A DNA stretch of 64,000 nucleotides. It comes from Neobacillus cucumis (GTDB taxonomy: Bacteria; Bacillota; Bacilli; Bacillales; Cytobacillaceae). The stretch lies in NCBI RefSeq assembly GCF_016908975.1, contig NZ_JAFBEX010000003.1:248001-312000 (forward strand). The letters are read 5' to 3'. Shown in pieces: positions 29,185 to 39,945 of this stretch (the stretch's first letter is position 1; each line of letters begins with the position of its first letter). Under the pieces are notes generated by a model. That model was not told where the DNA came from. It did not search any database and saw only the letters and a program-made list of their open reading frames with translations. Both the position numbers and the translations under genes were made by a program.

Positions 29185-29247
29185 CTAGGTGGTATCCTTC
29201 AAATCCCATAGGCTATCTCCTCGTCCTTGCATTAGAAAAAATCTCAT
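29185..29247 (-). CDS. Tiny ORF (20 residues) below yrzI
   Basis: ATG behind AAAGGTGG (8-base spacing) encodes MRFFLMQGRGDSLWDLKDTT. Unrecognised. It lies between yrzI and the 23-residue ORF in the same direction, so the three could share a transcript. Confidence 0.35.
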   Translation of the reverse strand: MRFFLMQGRGDSLWDLKDTT

Positions 29248-29289
29248 AATTAAAACCACCTTTCTGTTTGTTTTTTGTCCATTTACCAA

Positions 29290-29430
29290 TTACATGATTC
29301 TGTACAGGGAAATTTCTCGGTCTTTGTTTTGTTCATAAAGCTTTTCAACCATTTCTTGGTGTTCTGCTTCTTGATTACTGATTTTTCGTTTATGGATGGT
29401 AATCGAGAAAAATAAAATATTCAGGGTCAT
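29290..29430 (-). CDS. yrzI: YrzI family small protein
   Basis: Protein of 46 residues starting MTLNILFFSITIHKRKISNQ, with a hydrophobic start, basic turn and a charged helical tail. This pattern is that of the Bacillus YrzI family. The ribosome site AAAGGAGGTG is 7 bases before the ATG. Function unknown. Confidence 0.8.
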   Translation of the reverse strand: MTLNILFFSITIHKRKISNQEAEHQEMVEKLYEQNKDREISLYRIM

Positions 29431-29456
29431 CTATATCACCTCCTTTTTTGCTTTTT

Positions 29457-29702
29457 GGCTATGTTAAACTTGGATGTTGATTTCCGCTCCAGGCGCTCAG
29501 CAAACCCGCGGGCGTGCCGGGGAGTCTCCTCGGCGCTTTTGCCCCTGTGGGGTCTCCCCTGCCCCGTACTCCCGCAGGACATTGAAATTCTTCCTCAGTC
29601 CGCCCACGCACGAAGAAAATGCGATAGCATTTTCGAGGAGTCGAGCGCCTTCCGCTCCAATCAACATTGTTATAAAGTTAACAATAACCTTTAACACAGC
29701 CA
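29457..29702. repeat. Repeat family B, long copy with inverted ends (B2)
   Basis: The ends GGCTATGTTAAAC and TTTAACACAGCC form imperfect terminal inverted repeats. Inside are two TTCCGCTCCA direct repeats flanking about 165 bases nearly identical to copy B1. At about 245 bases without coding capacity this resembles a MITE. Confidence 0.85.
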
Positions 29703-29796
29703 AGTTATTAAAATTTGATTAAAGCTATGAACTGCTTTTCATGGCTGCAGTTTTACCTTATGCAATACATATCCAAAAGGCTCGTAAAAAGGGCAC

Positions 29797-29877
29797 AAAA
29801 AGGCCGCAGAAAGGAATCCCTGCGGCCAATAGGTTTATGGGTACAAAAATACCGCAAGGCGTCATTCTCCCTGCGGC
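29797..29877 (-). terminator. Two tandem terminators after the 35-residue ORF
   Basis: On the minus strand CCGCAGGGAG...CTTGCGG is followed by TATTTTTGT (29877-29845). GGCCGCAG...CTGCGGCC is then followed by TTTTTGTG (29827-29797). Both share CCGCAGGGA at their left arm, so one may be a duplicate of the other. Confidence 0.85.
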
Positions 29878-29912
29878 ATGGATATGTATAAACACTTTAC
29901 GCCATAAATGCG

Positions 29913-30020
29913 CTAAGCAATCCATTCCAATCTGGTCGAATGCATGATATTCAAGTATAAAGTTTTCATGTGAGTGCCTTCAGCTGCCCCTGCTGGATAA
30001 GTTGTTCTTGATAACATCAT
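29913..30020 (-). CDS. Unrecognised 35-residue peptide gene
   Basis: The ORF begins ATGATG behind AAAGGAGGTCGAGGAAA and encodes MMLSRTTYPAGAAEGTHMKT followed by LYLNIMHSTRLEWIA. No signal peptide, membrane span or cysteine pair is visible. It has its own strong promoter and tandem terminators, so it looks like a deliberate short transcription unit of about 250 bases. It could be a peptide gene, a dual-function RNA or a leader whose downstream gene has been lost. Confidence 0.6.
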   Translation of the reverse strand: MMLSRTTYPAGAAEGTHMKTLYLNIMHSTRLEWIA

Positions 30021-30060
30021 TTTCCTCGACCTCCTTTGGAATATTTCACTTTCTATGGTA

Positions 30061-30089
30061 ATTATATCCATCACCCTTCACTTTGTAAA
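30061..30089 (-). promoter_or_regulatory. SigA-type promoter of the 35-residue ORF
   Basis: TTTACA (30089-30084), 17 bases, TATAAT (30066-30061) on the minus strand, about 40 bases before the start codon. Confidence 0.8.
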
Positions 30090-30145
30090 CCTTTTTAGGC
30101 AATTTTTAAAAAATTAAGGAAATGGCCCTTTATATATATGAAAAA

Positions 30146-30170
30146 GGCACCTCCGAAGATCGGAAGTGCC
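30146..30170 (-). terminator. Terminator after yrhC
   Basis: GGCACTTCCGA and TCGGAGGTGCC with a 3-base loop are followed by TTTTTC on the minus strand. It closes the mtnN-mccA-mccB-yrhC unit. Confidence 0.85.
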
Positions 30171-30180
30171 TGTAGTTTAA

Positions 30181-30435
30181 TTAATTATATAAATCTTCGT
30201 TATCATCCATTTCTAACAGCTTCATTTGACAATGCTTTGACTGGATAAAAAACAAAATAGACAGAGCAATAAAAGAGGCAGAAGAAAGGACCAATAAATT
30301 TAACTCAAATTCGGTCTTTGCATCAACCGGAATAATCACACCTAAATAAAAAAATATACCAACAGCCAATAAGACAGTTCCAAAACGTTTAAAATCAACC
30401 ATTTTCTCATACCAAACCTTCGATTGTTGCTGCAC
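30181..30435 (-). CDS. yrhC: YrhC family membrane protein
   Basis: Protein of 84 residues with two predicted membrane spans (about 18-36 and 46-64) and an acidic tail. Position directly after mccB matches yrhC in B. subtilis, where it belongs to the sulfur operon. Function unknown. A 19-base inverted repeat separates it from mccB. Confidence 0.8.
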   Translation of the reverse strand: MQQQSKVWYEKMVDFKRFGTVLLAVGIFFYLGVIIPVDAKTEFELNLLVLSSASFIALSILFFIQSKHCQMKLLEMDDNEDLYN

Positions 30436-30519
30436 TGCTTATCACCTGTCTTTCTTTAAATCTACTAACCTACTTTACCACAGAAATAGTGGCAAAACAG
30501 TATGTAAATATTAGAAAAT

Positions 30520-30560
30520 GTGACAGGCACCATGTGAAGAATTCACATGGTGCCTGTCAC
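30520..30560. repeat. Perfect 19-base inverted repeat between mccB and yrhC
   Basis: GTGACAGGCACCATGTGAA and its exact reverse complement are separated by three bases. The T-run is weak, so it is more likely a dispersed palindromic element than a normal terminator. The GTGACAGGCACC core resembles intergenic repeats I know from Bacillus genomes. Confidence 0.8.
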
Positions 30561-30577
30561 CTTTTGTTGTATTGTTA

Positions 30578-32636
<2,059 letters not shown>

Positions 32637-32654
32637 TGCTTCACCCCTGTAAAA

Positions 32655-33350
32655 CTATTTTAATGCAGCCACCATTTTCATAACTAAAGTAGCAGAATTA
32701 GTTGCTGCTTTGTCAATAAATTGGTCAAATGATATTTCAGACTCTTTGCCTGCAATATCGGATAGTGAACGAATGATAACAAACGGAGTACCAAAGCGAT
32801 AAGCGACCTGAGCAATCGCTGCCGCTTCCATTTCAACCGCCTGCAAATCCTTAAATTTCGACCTTACAAACTCCACACGTTTCGGGTCTTCCATAAATGA
32901 GTCACCTGTAACAATTAGTCCTTTTACGATTTGAAAATTATCCAGTTCCTTTGCAGCTGATTCAGCAACAGTAACCAAACGCTCCTCCGCTAAAAACGCA
33001 GCTGGCAGCTGAGGTACCTGGCCATATTCATAACCAAAGGCGGTTACATCGACATCATGATGGCGGACTTCCGTTGAAATAACAGCATCCCCTACGTTCA
33101 AGGAAGGATTATAGCCTCCTGCTGAACCGGTATTGATAATACAATCAGGCTTATATTTTTCAAGCAGGATGGTGGTCGACATTGCAGCATTTACTTTCCC
33201 AATTCCTGAGCGCAACAGGATAACCTCTGAACCGTGCATGTTCCCAAATGTAAATTCACAGCCCGCTACCGTTTCTTGTTTTTGATCCTTAATATTATCC
33301 CTTAGTAAAGTAACTTCTTCTTCCATTGCTCCGATAATGGCAATCTTCAT
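32655..33350 (-). CDS. mtnN: 5'-methylthioadenosine/S-adenosylhomocysteine nucleosidase MtnN
   Basis: Cleaves adenine from MTA and SAH, feeding S-ribosylhomocysteine into homocysteine recycling. It starts [13 protein letters not shown] with the catalytic glutamate motif, and has ETAVxG-like [10 protein letters not shown] and [12 protein letters not shown] near the end. I chose the ATG at 33350 behind GAGGTAAATTT, giving 231 residues. In B. subtilis the methyltransferase yrrT precedes mtnN; here it is absent from this position. Confidence 0.96.
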   Translation of the reverse strand: MKIAIIGAMEEEVTLLRDNIKDQKQETVAGCEFTFGNMHGSEVILLRSGIGKVNAAMSTTILLEKYKPDCIINTGSAGGYNPSLNVGDAVISTEVRHHDVDVTAFGYEYGQVPQLPAAFLAEERLVTVAESAAKELDNFQIVKGLIVTGDSFMEDPKRVEFVRSKFKDLQAVEMEAAAIAQVAYRFGTPFVIIRSLSDIAGKESEISFDQFIDKAATNSATLVMKMVAALK

Positions 33351-33616
33351 AAATTTACCTCTTCCTTCTTTACAGCCACCCATTAACCTCGCAACAAAAT
33401 GGATTGATTTATTGTATTCAATAATGATGTGTTAGGTTAGCGTAGGCAATTTATTTATTTTTACGTTAATACGATTATAATCTTCCTCGGATTCATACAT
33501 CGTATCCGTAAACCCTATTCTAACACCATTTAAAAACAACCTGCTAGATTAATGCTAAAGAGATTGTCTACAAGGATAATAATCACTAAAATGAACATAT
33601 AGAGAGGAGGATAAAG

Positions 33617-33820
33617 ATGAATTTTCAGCTCGACTTTATTGAGGATAAGGTAGAATTTTTTGAGGCAACTAATATAAAATCATTACAAAAACAAATTGAG
33701 TCACAGATTGATGAAAATCGTGCGCTTATGTTATCCGTTCATTCGGTATCACACCAAATGCAAATGAACGAGAACGGACAGACTTATTTTACCGCGGTCG
33801 TTCATTTTAAAAAGAAATAG
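33617..33820 (+). CDS. yrzA: YrzA family protein (DUF2536)
   Basis: Small soluble protein of 67 residues (MNFQLDFIEDKVEFFEATNI...), matching B. subtilis YrzA in sequence and in place between mtnN and yrrS. Role unknown. A strong ribosome site AGAGGAGGATAAAG precedes the ATG. It is convergent with yrrS. The 266-base gap upstream to mtnN shows no other gene. Confidence 0.88.
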   Translation: MNFQLDFIEDKVEFFEATNIKSLQKQIESQIDENRALMLSVHSVSHQMQMNENGQTYFTAVVHFKKK

Positions 33821-33852
33821 GATGGTGCCTAATAAAAGCACCATCCTCTTTT
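33819..33852. terminator. Bidirectional terminator between yrzA and yrrS
   Basis: The 10-base stem AGGATGGTGC/GCACCATCCT is followed by CTTTTTATT. The yrrS stop is at its far edge. Confidence 0.85.
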
Positions 33853-33854
33853 TA

Positions 33855-34487
33855 TTATTGAACTTCTTCAACCTTTGTAGGTACATAGCCTTGGCCATCC
33901 ACCCATTTAATATAAACCTTATATTTCTTTGTATTATCTTTAGAAGCAACTGTCCCAACGGCTCCATTGGCAGTAGACTTATCACTGCCAAGCCAATAAA
34001 CGGTCATATTGCTTTGGTCAAGACCTGTTGCACCAGAAATGGCATTTAACATCTGCTGCCAATCTTCACCCTCAAATGTCATTTTATGCTCACTAGTTTG
34101 CGTTGTAGAAGAACTTCCATTATCAGTAACAGCGGCCTGTGTATCAGCTGGCTGTTCGGGTGTGGTTGTTTCTTGACTATCTTGTTCGTCTGCCGTTTGA
34201 TCGTCTGAAGAAGAACTGTCGTCACTTGATACAGTGTCGTCCTTTGTATTATCTTTGGTCGTTGTTTTACTATCTGTTGTTTTTTCTTTATCAGTAGTTT
34301 TTGTTTGTTCCGTTTTAGTACTACTTTCTATCTTAGTTGATGAAGCATTATCATTTCCCGATGCAAAAATATTATATGCAACAAAAATAATTAATAGCAG
34401 TACAACTACAATTAGCGTATTTAAAACAAGATTTGTTTTTTTCCGTTTTGTTCGATAACCCGAACGCGAATTTCCATCATTACTCAA
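33855..34487 (-). CDS. yrrS: YrrS, membrane-anchored DUF1510 protein
   Basis: Basic cytoplasmic N-terminus, one membrane span (about residues 20-42), then a long Ser/Thr/Lys/Asp-rich low-complexity linker and a C-terminal DUF1510 domain (about residues 125-210). It is the neighbour of pbpI in Bacillus and is presumed to act with cell-wall synthesis. I chose the TTG at 34487 because GGAGGGATTAATC lies directly before it. The length is 210 residues. Confidence 0.9.
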   Translation of the reverse strand: MSNDGNSRSGYRTKRKKTNLVLNTLIVVVLLLIIFVAYNIFASGNDNASSTKIESSTKTEQTKTTDKEKTTDSKTTTKDNTKDDTVSSDDSSSSDDQTADEQDSQETTTPEQPADTQAAVTDNGSSSTTQTSEHKMTFEGEDWQQMLNAISGATGLDQSNMTVYWLGSDKSTANGAVGTVASKDNTKKYKVYIKWVDGQGYVPTKVEEVQ

Positions 34488-34556
34488 GATTAATCCCTCC
34501 AAAAAATAAGGCTCTCAATATTTTAACATGATTTAAGGAGAACTTGAAGGGAAAAC

Positions 34557-36323
34557 CTACTCACTACTTTTTTCCTTATCTTTTTCATAGAGCATTTTGA
34601 CCATATCGGCAAATAATAAGTTCACACCGCCCTCCGTATCTAACACATCTAAATTAACAGCCACAAGAGCATATTTTGGATTTTTATATGGAAAATACCC
34701 GGCAAACCATTTATTATGAAGCTGCTTGCCATCGATATATTTTCCTGTTTCAGCAGTACCTGATTTCCCAGCAACCTCGTATGGGAGATTTCGAAACCAT
34801 CTTCCTGTCCCATTTGGATTAAGAACGACTTCGCGAAGCAATTTTTGCAGCCTCATGCTCGTATAGGGTGAGATGCTATCCCCCCCTAAGCTTTGCACAG
34901 GAAAATCTACCATCGTCGTCCTATTTTTATATTCAATTTTAGATACGGCCCTTACCATCTCTTTCTTTCCCCCTCTAGCAATCGTTGCCATCATATTAGC
35001 AACGGCTAAAGGTGTGACTCGTACTTCATTCTGTCCTATCCCAGACATTGCGGCCATATTGGCATCCTTTCTTGCCTCATCCGATACAAATACCCTACCA
35101 GAATCCTCGTCAGGAAGCTGTTTAAAATTACTTGTATGATAGACATCACCCTGCCAGCCAACACCGCCGGTTAATCCTAATTTACCGGCATATTCCTCTA
35201 AAGAAAGAGGGTCCTCTTTTTGTAATTCCTTTGCTAGTTCACCAAAAGTTTGATTACAGCTTCTCGCAAAACTATTCGTAAAATCTAACATACCATAATT
35301 ATATTGGACTTCTGGCTTTCCATTAATTTTTTTACTGCAATCAAATTGACGCATAGGAGAATCAAGATTATGGTCAATTGCGGCAGCCGCCACAACCGTT
35401 TTAAATACCGAGCCTACGATCTGTTGTTTTAACATCCTATTGGTGATCCCTGCACCGCTATAAGGGTCCTTTTTATTAATCGATGGACGGGAAACCATGG
35501 CGAGGATGCTGCTGTTTTTTATATCAAGAAGGACTAGACCGCCCTTTTTAATTTGGGATTGATCTACTAAATCCTCGGCCCTTTGCTGAATGTTCTTATC
35601 AATAGTGGTCCGAATATTAACCGGATAAAATGGATTAGCCGGATCAACATACTTTACATTTATCCCAAATAGTGGTCCGCCAGAACCATCGACATGGTAA
35701 ACCAATTTCGATTTCCCCTCTGGAAGCAGAAATTCATCGAAGCTCTCTTCCAGTCCCGATACACCAAGCAAAGTTTTTTCTGATAACTCTTTATTTGGAT
35801 ACCGCCTTTTAACTTCTTTTGGGTTTTCACCAGTCAAACCAATCAGTTGTTCTGCCGGAACCTCTGAACGTTCAAACTTCTTTTCTATTGCGAAAACACC
35901 AGGTATATTTAATTGATTAATTCGTTCCATTTGTGAAGAGGTTAATTCTAGTGGCTTCGGATTACCATAGGCAAACGGTTTTTTTGCCCGTTCTACTGCA
36001 TTTTTTAAGGTTTTGACCGGAATTCCGCTAATTTCAGAAACTTTATTTGCATTCCAGTCTATTTTTTTTAAAAATGGAAACAGGACAAGGACGGAAACTT
36101 TTTTATGGGTAAGCATAACGCCATTTCGGTCCAGAAAATTTCCCCTGCCGTTATCTATCACCAGCTCTTGTGTTCTTTGCTGCACACTTTCCTCAAGTAA
36201 ATTGATGTTATGCTTAGAAAATGCCTCTGTTTCAATTAGTTGAATTTGCATAAGCCTGATTAATAGCAATGCAAAGCCAATGATACAAATGATTAGCCAT
36301 CCAAAGGCCCGTCTTTTCCACAT
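34557..36323 (-). CDS. pbpI: Class B penicillin-binding protein PbpI (YrrR)
   Basis: Peptidoglycan transpeptidase with one N-terminal membrane span (about residues 5-25), a dimerisation domain and a transpeptidase domain. The catalytic motifs are SVFK (SxxK), SCN (SxN) in FARSCNQTFG, and KSGTAETG (KTG type). The length is 588 residues from the ATG at 36323, chosen for GAGGTG upstream. That ribosome site lies in the 3' arm of a perfect hairpin. In B. subtilis PbpI is made during sporulation. Confidence 0.94.
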   Translation of the reverse strand: MWKRRAFGWLIICIIGFALLLIRLMQIQLIETEAFSKHNINLLEESVQQRTQELVIDNGRGNFLDRNGVMLTHKKVSVLVLFPFLKKIDWNANKVSEISGIPVKTLKNAVERAKKPFAYGNPKPLELTSSQMERINQLNIPGVFAIEKKFERSEVPAEQLIGLTGENPKEVKRRYPNKELSEKTLLGVSGLEESFDEFLLPEGKSKLVYHVDGSGGPLFGINVKYVDPANPFYPVNIRTTIDKNIQQRAEDLVDQSQIKKGGLVLLDIKNSSILAMVSRPSINKKDPYSGAGITNRMLKQQIVGSVFKTVVAAAAIDHNLDSPMRQFDCSKKINGKPEVQYNYGMLDFTNSFARSCNQTFGELAKELQKEDPLSLEEYAGKLGLTGGVGWQGDVYHTSNFKQLPDEDSGRVFVSDEARKDANMAAMSGIGQNEVRVTPLAVANMMATIARGGKKEMVRAVSKIEYKNRTTMVDFPVQSLGGDSISPYTSMRLQKLLREVVLNPNGTGRWFRNLPYEVAGKSGTAETGKYIDGKQLHNKWFAGYFPYKNPKYALVAVNLDVLDTEGGVNLLFADMVKMLYEKDKEKSSE

Positions 36324-36330
36324 AAAAAAC

Positions 36331-36355
36331 ACCTCGTCAAAAGTTTTGACGAGGT
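36331..36355 (-). promoter_or_regulatory. Hairpin holding the pbpI ribosome site
   Basis: On the minus strand ACCTCGTCAAAA-C-TTTTGACGAGGT is followed by GTTTTTT and then the pbpI ATG. The ribosome site GAGGTG is the end of the 3' arm. It can act as a terminator after greA and, if read through, would hide the ribosome site. Confidence 0.7.
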
Positions 36356-36381
36356 TCGAGCTTTTCAAACTATTGAATTAA

Positions 36382-36858
36382 TTATTTAATCGATACAATA
36401 CGAACATTCATTTCTCCGCCCGGTGTTTGAACGGTTACTTGATCGCCCACTTTTTTCCCGATAAGACTTTTAGCAATCGGTGAATCATTTGAAATCTTTC
36501 CTTCAAATGGATCAGCCTCTGCACTTCCTACGATTGAATACGTTTCTTCTTCACCATTTGGTAATTCAATAAAGGTAACTGAACTTCCTAAAGTAACAGA
36601 GTCACCTGCTAATTCGCTTTCAGCAATGATTTTTGCGTTTCGAATCATATTTTCTAATGTGGTAATCCGGCCCTCAACAAATGCTTGTTCTTCTTTCGCA
36701 GAATCATACTCGGAGTTTTCAGATAAATCACCGAAACTTCTAGCAATTTTAATTCTCTCTACAACTTCTTTACGTTTAACCGATTTCAAATGTTCAAGTT
36801 CTTGTACGAGTTTATCCTTACCTGCTTGTGTCATTGGAAATACTTTCTCAGTAGCCAA
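36382..36858 (-). CDS. greA: Transcription elongation factor GreA
   Basis: Stimulates RNA cleavage in backtracked RNA polymerase. The N-terminal coiled coil carries the acidic tip around [16 protein letters not shown]; a C-terminal FKBP-like domain follows. I chose the TTG at 36858, 8 bases after AAGGAG, giving 158 residues starting [11 protein letters not shown], in line with B. subtilis GreA. The GTG at 36867 overlaps the ribosome site. Confidence 0.97.
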   Translation of the reverse strand: MATEKVFPMTQAGKDKLVQELEHLKSVKRKEVVERIKIARSFGDLSENSEYDSAKEEQAFVEGRITTLENMIRNAKIIAESELAGDSVTLGSSVTFIELPNGEEETYSIVGSAEADPFEGKISNDSPIAKSLIGKKVGDQVTVQTPGGEMNVRIVSIK

Positions 36859-36941
36859 AATCCTCACTCCTTCTAGTCTTCACAATCCCCCATTAGAATT
36901 GTGTGTGTTATATGTAGGTTATAGTACATAAGGTAAATACA

Positions 36942-36975
36942 TAGTAGCGCGTCCTTCCAATAAGGGCGCGCACTA
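36942..36975 (-). other. Long imperfect hairpin between udk and greA
   Basis: TAGTGCGCG...CGCGCTACTA with an inner CCTT/AAGG stem. No T-run follows, so a normal terminator is doubtful. It may be part of the greA leader. Confidence 0.4.
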
Positions 36976-37012
36976 TTACTATTTATTTTAAGTCTATTCT
37001 GTTGCTATTGTG

Positions 37013-37645
37013 TCATAAAATTGATTTTTGTTCAAGAATTGTTTGAATTTTTGTGACCATTAAATCAATCGCCACATGATTTTGCCCGCCTTCAGGGATA
37101 ATAATATCAGCATAACGTTTAGTTGGTTCAATGAACTGATTATGCATGGGCCTGACAACATTTAGATACTGGTCAATCACGGACTCAATCGACCTCCCGC
37201 GTTCTTTAATATCTCTTTGTAATCGGCGAATAATCCTTAAATCAGCATCTGTATCCACATACAATTTAATATCCATTAAATCGCGAAGACGCTCATCTTC
37301 TAATACTAAAATCCCTTCTAAAATAATAACATCTTTAGGCTGAACAGGTATTACCTTCTCTGAGCGTGTATGAATCGAATAATCATAGACCGGTTTTTCG
37401 ATTGGTTCATACCGTAATAGCTTCTCAATATGTTCAATGAGCAAGTCATTATCAAAGGCTAGCGGGTGATCATAATTGGTTTTTAAACGTTCCTCAAAGG
37501 GGACATTTCGCTGATCCTTGTAATAATAATCCTGCTCCAACACTAAGATAGAAAGATCTTTTAAACTTTCATAGATCGAATTTGTTACACTGGTTTTTCC
37601 GGAGCCGGAGCCGCCGGTTACACCAATAACAACCGGTTTGCGCAT
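37013..37645 (-). CDS. udk: Uridine kinase Udk
   Basis: Phosphorylates uridine and cytidine for pyrimidine salvage. P-loop [12 protein letters not shown] is at residues 8-19, with the family's DYYYKD and YDYSIHTR motifs. The 210 residues are typical. Its ATG overlaps the trhP2 stop as TAATG, so translation is coupled to the tRNA-modification genes upstream. Confidence 0.97.
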   Translation of the reverse strand: MRKPVVIGVTGGSGSGKTSVTNSIYESLKDLSILVLEQDYYYKDQRNVPFEERLKTNYDHPLAFDNDLLIEHIEKLLRYEPIEKPVYDYSIHTRSEKVIPVQPKDVIILEGILVLEDERLRDLMDIKLYVDTDADLRIIRRLQRDIKERGRSIESVIDQYLNVVRPMHNQFIEPTKRYADIIIPEGGQNHVAIDLMVTKIQTILEQKSIL

Positions 37646-38919
37646 TATGCGTTCTCCTTTCGCATCATGTTGTTAGGGTATACCGGTTTGTCCAATTTAA
37701 ATTTTACAATCTGAAGTGGATGTCTAGCAGCGTCTAATTCATTCCCTTTTTCGTCCCAAACCTTATCAATTACATGTGTGAAATTTTCAATTTCAGGTCC
37801 GAAAAATTCCACTTCATCTCCTGGTTTAAAATGATTACGCTGCTGTAAGGTGAGCATTTGTGTTTCTTCGTTATAATCCAACACAAGTCCTACAAATTCA
37901 AAGTTTGTCTTCTTGCTATGATTACCAAACATTTGCTCTTTATACCCAGGAATTCCTTCAAAAAACGCTGGAGCTGTTTCACGGTTGGCACATTTATCAA
38001 GTTCTTCTAACCAACTTTTCTTAATGACAAAATTATCAGGGTCAGCACAATAAGCATCAATGACTTTACGATAAACACTTACAACCGTAGCAATATAATG
38101 GATTGATTTCATGCGCCCTTCGATTTTCAAGCTATCGATTCCAAGTTCAATCATATTTGGAATAGCTTTAATGAGGTTAAGGTCTTTTGGGCTCATTGCA
38201 AAAGGAGCGTCCCCTTCATTAAACAGAGCATTTTCTTGTTCCTCGCCCTCAAGCTTGTAAAGGTCATAATCCCAGCGGCATGATTGACAGCAGCCGCCGC
38301 GGTTAGAGTCTCTAGCTGTCATATGATTACTTAATGTACAGCGACCAGAGTAGGCAATACACATCGCACCATGGATAAAGGTTTCGATTTCAACATCCAC
38401 CTTTTCCTTCATTTCTCTTATTTCCTCTGCACCCACTTCACGGGCTAAAACAACCCGTTCTGCTCCTGATTCTTTCCAAAACTGGGCAGCCTTCCAGTTG
38501 GAAAGGGATTGCTGGGTACTAATATGGATTTCAATTTCAGGCGCTAAGCGGCGGCAGGTTTCAATAATAAGCGGGTCAGCTACAATAATCCCTGCTATAC
38601 CGGTTTCCTTTAACCCCAGAATATATTCTTCTAAGCCGTCAATATTTTCATTGTGAGCAAAGATGTTCGTTGTCACATATATTTTGGCTCCGTATTTCTT
38701 AGCAAACTCCACGCCTTCTTTCATTTCTTCGAAGGTAAAGTTATCGGCATTCGAACGAAGGCCGTATTCCTGCCCGCCAATAAAGACAGCATCTGCACCA
38801 TAATGTACGGCAATTTTTAATTTTTCTAGATTGCCTGCAGGTGCTAGGAGTTCTGGCTTCTTTACAATGACGCGCTTTCCGTTAATTATTTCAGAAATTT
38901 TGTCTTTTAGTGTATTCAC
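37645..38919 (-). CDS. trhP2: U32-family tRNA hydroxylation protein TrhP2 (YrrO)
   Basis: Peptidase U32 family. TrhP proteins are needed, with prephenate, to form 5-hydroxyuridine at tRNA wobble position 34; no protease role is implied. It has the U32 signature around [20 protein letters not shown] and a cysteine cluster ([10 protein letters not shown]). I chose the GTG at 38919 behind GGGAGGGGTTCAATC, giving 424 residues. It lies with trhP1 and trmR, the other genes of this pathway; a short B repeat lies between trhP1 and trhP2. Confidence 0.9.
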   Translation of the reverse strand: MNTLKDKISEIINGKRVIVKKPELLAPAGNLEKLKIAVHYGADAVFIGGQEYGLRSNADNFTFEEMKEGVEFAKKYGAKIYVTTNIFAHNENIDGLEEYILGLKETGIAGIIVADPLIIETCRRLAPEIEIHISTQQSLSNWKAAQFWKESGAERVVLAREVGAEEIREMKEKVDVEIETFIHGAMCIAYSGRCTLSNHMTARDSNRGGCCQSCRWDYDLYKLEGEEQENALFNEGDAPFAMSPKDLNLIKAIPNMIELGIDSLKIEGRMKSIHYIATVVSVYRKVIDAYCADPDNFVIKKSWLEELDKCANRETAPAFFEGIPGYKEQMFGNHSKKTNFEFVGLVLDYNEETQMLTLQQRNHFKPGDEVEFFGPEIENFTHVIDKVWDEKGNELDAARHPLQIVKFKLDKPVYPNNMMRKENA

Positions 38920-38936
38920 GATTGAACCCCTCCCAT

Positions 38937-39006
38937 AAAAATGTGGCTGTTGATTTCCGCTCCAATCAACTAAGTATAAAAACAACAATATTGTTTAACA
39001 GAGCCT
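38937..39006. repeat. Repeat family B, short copy (b4), between trhP1 and trhP2
   Basis: GGCTGTTGATTTCCGCTCCAATCAA-type left part is followed by TTTAACAGAGCC. It lacks the GC-rich middle of long copies. It sits inside what is otherwise a compact operon. Confidence 0.75.
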
Positions 39007-39010
39007 TCTC

Positions 39011-39940
39011 TTAATAAACCGTTTCTTTGAAATAGAAGCCTGTATCTAATGAACGATTGGCTGGTTGGATTTCTTCTATAGCTTCTAAAAGCTCGTCTTT
39101 TTTGTCATCATACGCATCCGGATCTTCTGCACATAAATCAATGGCCGTACGGTAAGCTTTTGTCACAGCCAAAATATATTCTGGGCTTTTTAAGATCCCG
39201 TCAATTTTAAACGAGTCAACACCAGCCTCCATCATTTCCTGAAGCTCATCAATGATACAAATATCATTTGGGCTCATGATATGCGTTCCATTCTCATCTT
39301 CAAAGATAGGATATTTATTTCCACGCTCTTTATCGTGCAAGAACATATTTTCTTCCATTTTACGATTTTCAATTTCCATGACCTTGCCCTGATATTCATA
39401 GTAATTTCCAAGCAAGGAACGTTTAGATTGAAACATACAGCTCATCCCGTGAACCTGTACTTCAATTTCCACTTCTGCATTTTCTTTTATTTCAATAATG
39501 GCATCCATATTAATTTCACGGGCAAGAACGGACCGTTTGGCACCCTTTGAACCCCAATAATTACAAGTAAACCAGTTTGTACCGGTTGTTTCTGTATTCC
39601 AATGGAGTTTCATTTCAGGAGCCACTTCTTTAGCGGTCATTAGAACTGCAGGATCGCCAAAGATAATCGCATCTGCATTTGCCTCTTTAACAAATTGAAT
39701 ATAGTCATCAAGTTCCCCAATTTTCTCATTATGAAAAATGGCATTCATGGCTACATATACTTTTTTTCCTTTGCTATGTGCCATTTCAATCGCCTTACGG
39801 ACATTATCACGATTGAATTCCCCTGCAAGCCGCAGTCCATAACGCTGTTCACCTATCACAAATGCATCTGCTCCTGCATCTGCTAATGGTAAAATATGGT
39901 CAACTGTTAATGGGGTAACAAGTAATTCCGGTTTCTTCAT
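39011..39940 (-). CDS. trhP1: U32-family tRNA hydroxylation protein TrhP1 (YrrN)
   Basis: Second U32-family partner for 5-hydroxyuridine-34 formation. It is shorter than TrhP2 (309 residues) but shares its TIM-barrel-like N-terminus (MKKPELLVTPLTVDHILPLA) and the VEVQVHGMSCMFQSKRSLL motif. I chose the ATG at 39940, 6 bases after GAGGTG. It follows trmR with a short gap. Confidence 0.9.
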   Translation of the reverse strand: MKKPELLVTPLTVDHILPLADAGADAFVIGEQRYGLRLAGEFNRDNVRKAIEMAHSKGKKVYVAMNAIFHNEKIGELDDYIQFVKEANADAIIFGDPAVLMTAKEVAPEMKLHWNTETTGTNWFTCNYWGSKGAKRSVLAREINMDAIIEIKENAEVEIEVQVHGMSCMFQSKRSLLGNYYEYQGKVMEIENRKMEENMFLHDKERGNKYPIFEDENGTHIMSPNDICIIDELQEMMEAGVDSFKIDGILKSPEYILAVTKAYRTAIDLCAEDPDAYDDKKDELLEAIEEIQPANRSLDTGFYFKETVY

Positions 39941-39945
39941 AACCC

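Noticed and set aside
29455..29722. Overlapping ORFs of 68-82 codons on both strands in repeat B2
   Set aside because: They are made by the GC-rich repeat, are not family-like and are not kept in the other B copies.
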